From: Danio rerio
Lineage: Eukaryota > Chordata > Actinopteri > Cypriniformes > Danionidae
Assembly (NCBI RefSeq): GCF_049306965.1
Contig: NC_133186.1
Coordinates: 32,567,001-32,631,000, forward strand
Direction of reading: 5' to 3'
DNA length: 64,000 nt
Of this stretch, positions 23,310-64,000 are shown in pieces. Position 1 is the first letter of the stretch. Every line of letters starts with the position of its first letter. The notes below the pieces were generated by a model. The model was not told where the DNA came from. It saw only the letters and a program-made list of their open reading frames with translations, and made no database searches. A program made the translations under genes and the position numbers.

Positions 23310-23632
23310 TTTTTAAAGGTAGTGCTGTCGCCTTACAGCAAGAAGGTCACTGGTTCGAACCTCGACTCAGTTGGCGTTTCTGTGTGGAGTTTGCATGTTA
23401 TCCCTGCCTTCGCGTGGGTTTCCTCCGGGTGCTCCGGTTTCCCCCAAAGTCCAAAGACATGCGGTACAGGTGAATTGGGTAGGCTAAATTGTCCGTAGTG
23501 TATGTGTGTGTGGATGTTTCCCAGAGATGGGTTGCGGATGGAAGGGCATCCGCTGCGTAAAAACTTGCTGGATAAGTTGACGGTTCATTCCGCTGTGGCA
23601 ACCCCGGATTAATAAAGGGACTAAGCTGACAA
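23310..23632 (+). mobile_element. DANA-type SINE, nearly full length
   Basis: GGTAGTGCTGTCGCCTTACA through GGTTCGAACCTCGACTCAG (tRNA-like B box), CAAAGACATGCGGTACAGG, ATCCGCTGCGTAAAAACTTG and TTAATAAAGGGACTAAGC. Only the first few bases of the head are missing. Confidence 0.92.
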
Positions 23633-24891
23633 GAAATTAATGTATTTTAAAAAAAATATATAATAAATAAATTTTTTATTTATTTATTTATTTAATCATG
23701 TTTATATATAATTAAAATTACAAGCGGTCACTCGCTGTAACCCGGTTCCCTATTCGCAGCACCATAGTTTCGTGGATTTTTTCTTGCAATTCAACATGCT
23801 TTTTTCCACAGCGCACTGTGTATGCCATTATGGAATAAATAAATGAAGATCAAAAAATTTGGATCTTCGGTCTCATTTTATAATACTGGATTTATTTTTC
23901 TACGAAGGTTTGATCTTTGAGAGTGTTTAAACAAGAGAGAAAAGTGTGAACATGTTAATGCTTCTCTAAGAAAAGTGTATAAAGGGTGTAGTGAGGGGTT
24001 TTACAGCCTTCAAACCTCTGTAATAATTGTAAAAAATAAAGCTGACTGCTTTGCGGATTTCGCCTATTATGGGTTATTTTTAGAACATAAATTCCGCCAA
24101 TAACGAAGGGCTACTGTATTGGGTTGTTTTAATCCAATTGCTTTCATAGTGACATTAATTTATGCATCCTACAATGCTTATTTATTTAAATCTTATTTTT
24201 TATATTATTAAATTATTGTAGTTTTTTTGTTTTCAAGCCTTTTCTTTAAACATTTGCCTTAAAACATGTTGTAAAACCAATGCTGTTTTCTCAATTTGTT
24301 GGTGTGTTTCTATTTGCATGTTTCCTTAACTTGCAGGATTCTTCTGTATGTGTTGTGAGATCTCGCGTACATGTGTGTCTGTCATCTAATTTATAATAAC
24401 GTTTTCTCAATTTGTTAGTATTTTTAGATTTGCATGTGTTTTCTTAACTCACAGCATTTTTGGGCTCTCTCAGCAACCGTATTTTATTAGCTTATGTAAG
24501 AATAACGATTTTTAGCACAATATTGTACGAAAATGCTATTCTACAAATGAAAAAGAACCAGAAAACTAATGAATTTGTTTAAAAGTTGTCACAACAAAAA
24601 ATGTATTTTTTAAAAATACATTACATATTTGTAATCTTACAATGATGGCTGATCAAAGTTATTTTTGGAAATATTAATCACAATTGTTAAATTCACAATA
24701 CCATATTATTACACATATTTACACAGTTCCTTATGAACTATTAGAGCTCAATTACGCAATAAAATATTCAGTGAGATTCACTCCAAAGGCCACAGTCGAG
24801 ACGTGTTACAATTCCGAGCAAAAGCATTTGTCTTCCACCCACATTGATGAAGAGCAGCTGTTTTGACAGTCTAGACTTGTTTTCCTCTGAT
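23633..24891. other. Gene-free stretch downstream of pecr
   Basis: AT-rich. It may contain the pecr 3' UTR immediately below 24,892, but no convincing polyadenylation signal could be fixed. Confidence 0.4.
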
Positions 24892-33939
<9,048 letters not shown>

Positions 33940-34186
33940 GTTGACTACGACAGCGAAACAACCAGAGTATAATATTGTAAGATAAAAGTCTCTTTCCGGT
34001 TGTGTCAAATTAACTTCCTGTGTTTTTTTTTATACACGTTCTGGAAAGTTAAAAGAGATTTTATTAGATGGTTTTGATATCAATGATAGAAAATGTAATA
34101 ACACATTTCTTAGACGTTTGATTCGCCATCCTGCAACTTTTAGATTTACGTACTTTTGCAATAACCAATTTTAGATTATAAATTGG

Positions 34187-34468
34187 AATTTGGGGGCAGC
34201 ACAATCGTTTTACAGCAAGAAGGTTGCTGGTTCGAACCCCGGCTGGGTCAGTTGGCGGTTCTTTGTGGAGGTTGCATGTTCTCCCCGTGTTGGCGTTTCC
34301 TCCAGTTTGCTCAAGTTTCACAAGTCCAGAGACGAAGGTGAATTGTTTGTAGTGTAACTTATGTGTGTAAATGAGTGTGTTGGATGTTTCCTAGTGATGG
34401 GTTACAGCTGGTTCATTTCGCTGTGGCGACCCCTAATTAATACAGGAACTAAGCCGAAAATAAATTAT
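34187..34468 (+). mobile_element. DANA-type SINE, diverged
   Basis: GGTTGCTGGTTCGAACCCCG and AGTTGGCGGTTCTTTGTGG are clear. The 3' half is worn, ending near CTAATTAATACAGGAACTAA. It lies upstream of pecr exon 1. Confidence 0.82.
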
Positions 34469-35322
34469 ATAAGTTGGAATTGGATCTGGACATCAAATAT
34501 TATATAACAAAGTTAGGGAAATCCACTTTAAAATTATACATAAAATATATCCAACCAACCTGTTACTCAGGAGATATAAAGCTTATTTTCCTTACATATT
34601 TTATGCTAAAATGTAAATATCTTATTGTAAGATGTACTGCGCATTTGATTTGTACTGTTCAGCAAATCTAATGAAAAAAAATCCTCCTAGAAGTCTTTGA
34701 AATATAAAAAATAAAAGCATACAATAATAATAATGATAAAACATCATTTTTTCTTTACAATCTATGGAAAACGCAAGCAAATTACTATTAAAACACAAAA
34801 GACATTTCAGTATGTAAAACCATGTGATTTTATTTTACAGTATGTACAGTGAAGCAAAGGAGGAGAATTCCGTACGTGGGTTAACTTTTCAATCACAGAT
34901 AAACAAACATGATTTTTGTCCTTTCTGATGATGTAATTATAATGAAAGGTCTGAAAGAGATATAATGCCAATCAGCAAAACCAACATCGTCATGTCACTA
35001 GTGTGTCCCTCATTCAAATTACACACAAACACAACTGGATTAACATGAGCCTGTGAGTCTTACAGTTCGAGTTATTTAAAAAGATAAAAAAAACATCCTA
35101 ATGATTTATTGCTTATTAGGGTTAAACATGTAAACACATTTACAAAAAATACATGTGCATATATCTATATACGTTATCCGCATGGTTTCAAACATACAAT
35201 TACATATACACATCAACATTTTAATAACAATGTGCAAATTCTGAAGTGAGTGCATACCACAGAGTTAAAAACAATTACGTGGGCCATTGAATTAAAAGTA
35301 GCTCATTAAAAACACCATTTGG

Positions 35323-35324
<2 letters not shown>

Positions 35325-35391
<67 letters not shown>
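35325..35391. repeat. (TA)n microsatellite
   Basis: About 33 TA units downstream of map4k3, inside the putative 3' UTR. Confidence 0.95.
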
Positions 35392-35395
<4 letters not shown>

Positions 35396-35719
35396 CACAA
35401 ATAAAAACAAAAAAAAAATGTTAAGAAGGCAAGTCTCGGAAAATGGGCACTTCAGCTTTGTGATTCCTAAACTATTGCATATAACAGACATTATCTGGCC
35501 CTAGAGGTCATTTTAAGTAGTACCAGCATCTCACAGTCCTTTACAACAGCCAAAAGCTGCCACAAACCTGTACAATATATAAATGTGCTGAAATCTACAT
35601 GATTGATACAAAGAGCACAACTTAACGATACTACGACTGTATGTACATGAATTAAATATGTGTCTTCAAGCACTTGTGTGATTAGCGTCAAGTGAGAGTA
35701 GTGGACAAAATAGTGTAAA

Positions 35720-36450
35720 AAATGAACAAAAATCTAAGGCAAATAATCTAAAAAGCTAAACAAAAGTGAACAAAACTAAAGCAAAGCACAAAAAGCAGAA
35801 CAGAACAACCAAAACAAGGCAAAACTAAACCAAAATAAGGCAACAACAACAAAAAAGCAATGTTAAATAAAATTTAAAAAGCAAGGAACAACAATTAAAT
35901 AAAGCAACAGAGAGTAAAGCAAATAAACAAAATGCAAAACAGAAAGAAAAAGAGCGAAGTAAAATAAAAAAAAAGCTAAACAAATGTAAATGAAACAAAG
36001 CAAAGCACAAAAAGTAAAGGAGAACAAAATGGATCAACCAAAACAAGGCAAAAAAAAAAAAAAAAATCAAAACTAAACCAAAGTAAAGCAAAGAAAAAAA
36101 CAAACAAACAAGTGAATAAAGCAACGAAGAGTAAAACACAATGAAAACAGAAAGAAAAAGAGCGAAGTAAAATAAAACAAAAAGCTAAACAAATGTAAAA
36201 TAAACAAAGCAAAGCAAAACAAAACAGCAACCAAAACAAGGCAAAACTAAACCAAAATAAAGCAACGACAAAAAGCTATGTCAAATAAATTCAAAAAGCA
36301 AGGAAGAACAAATAAATTAAGCAACAAAGAGTAAAGCAAATAAACAAAATGCACAACACAAAGATGAGCAGAGTAAAATAAAACAAAAAGTGAAGCAAAA
36401 CAACAGATATCTAAAAAAGCACATAAAACAGAAATCAAACAAACCTCGTC
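35720..36450. repeat. A-rich imperfect tandem repeat (about 200-bp units)
   Basis: The box ACCAAAACAAGGCAAAA returns at about 35,811, 36,037 and 36,229, each followed by CTAAACCAAAATAA-like and AATAAAGCAAC-like boxes. AGAAAGAAAAAGAGCGAAGT occurs in the first two units. On the minus strand it reads as TTTTGCTTTG-rich sequence. The long minus frames across it (Phe/Leu/Cys-rich) are repeat artefacts. Confidence 0.75.
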
Positions 36451-36786
36451 AAAATCTAATAAAAATCAAAAGGATGTGATGTGTGTTTCAGCTAAAAACT
36501 AAATTAAAGCTGCTCAAAGCCGAATCAAATGTTGGCGTCTGCAGCAGGTAAAGGTGAAAGTGCATACTGTAGTGTGTGCTGTGATTATAGCCGGTCTGTT
36601 CTCTGAGAAACTATCATCCCGCTCTTCATATTTATTCAAGTCCTCCTCTGGGCTCTCAGTGGTCCAGAAACAGCGTATCTGTGGTTCTTCAGAGTTGTGG
36701 TCAGTTGTCACTGGGCCACAGGGAACCGAAGGCTCTTGCAATCCTGCAGTTTGGCGTGTAGTGTTTTTACCCAGGATGCAATGCGG

Positions 36787-64000
<27,214 letters not shown>

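Larger units (their letters stand above)
34815..36786 (-). other. map4k3: Probable 3' UTR of map4k3
   Basis: Follows the map4k3 stop directly on the minus strand. An AATAAA signal lies at 34834-34829 and another candidate near 36,630. The interval contains a (TA)n tract and a T-rich (minus strand) tandem repeat. Its true end is inferred, not shown. Confidence 0.4.

Noticed and set aside
33940-34008. Upstream in-frame ATG of pecr giving 23 extra residues
   Set aside because: The added segment does not resemble the family N-terminus, and the MAASSVF start gives the expected length.
35825-36438. Long Phe/Leu/Cys-rich minus frames
   Set aside because: They are translations of the A-rich tandem repeat read on the T-rich strand.

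Overview
The window looks like vertebrate nuclear DNA from a cyprinid fish, most likely zebrafish (Danio rerio). The AT-rich intergenic and intronic DNA is full of DANA-type tRNA-derived SINEs, Tc1-like miniature elements ending in CAGTTGAAGTC, TTAA-flanked miniature elements starting AGGGATAGTTCACCC, hAT-type miniature elements with clean 8-bp target duplications, and long (TA)n and (CA)n tracts. Four protein-coding genes can be assembled exon by exon, all on the minus strand. Species and family assignments rest on recalled family sequences, not on a search.

Layout (plus-strand coordinates). 1-2.5 kb: repeats, no gene seen. 2.5-9.2 kb (upstream exons possibly to 10.4 kb): cflar (c-FLIP), nine coding exons, the last isolated behind a 3.5-kb intron that holds a hAT element. 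10.5-10.8 kb: GC-rich direct and inverted repeats upstream of cflar. 11-17.3 kb: gene-free, with a nested stack of DNA transposons (15.2-16.8 kb). 17.5-21.05 kb: tmem169, two coding exons, with a CpG-rich NRF-1/CCAAT promoter-like block at 21.4-21.55 kb. 24.9-33.94 kb: pecr (peroxisomal trans-2-enoyl-CoA reductase), eight exons, complete, ending in the peroxisomal signal SKL. 36.8 kb to the window edge: the 3' part of map4k3 (14 complete exons plus part of a fifteenth), covering the proline-rich linker and the whole CNH domain. The kinase exons must lie beyond 64,000. A 3' UTR may reach about 34.8 kb.

The introns of map4k3 are a transposon graveyard: a 3' truncated Tc1 copy, an internally deleted Tc1 copy with recognisable ends, a LINE fragment, a TTAA-flanked piggyBac-like element inside a Tc1-like miniature element, a triple nest at 48.8-51.4 kb, a 270-bp tandem array at 59.7-61.5 kb, and a 3.53-kb element (54,579-58,110) with two 1,072-bp nearly identical inverted arms, flanked by CATAAC on both sides. 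That element is the least familiar object here. Each arm carries inward-facing GC-box and CCAAT motifs followed by a strong splice donor.

The four genes do not form a pathway: cflar controls death-receptor signalling, tmem169 is an uncharacterised two-span membrane protein, pecr works in peroxisomal fatty-acid metabolism, and map4k3 is a Ste20-type kinase in amino-acid/mTORC1 and JNK signalling. tmem169 and pecr are also neighbours in human 2q35; cflar (2q33) and map4k3 (2p22) are near them here through fish-lineage rearrangement.
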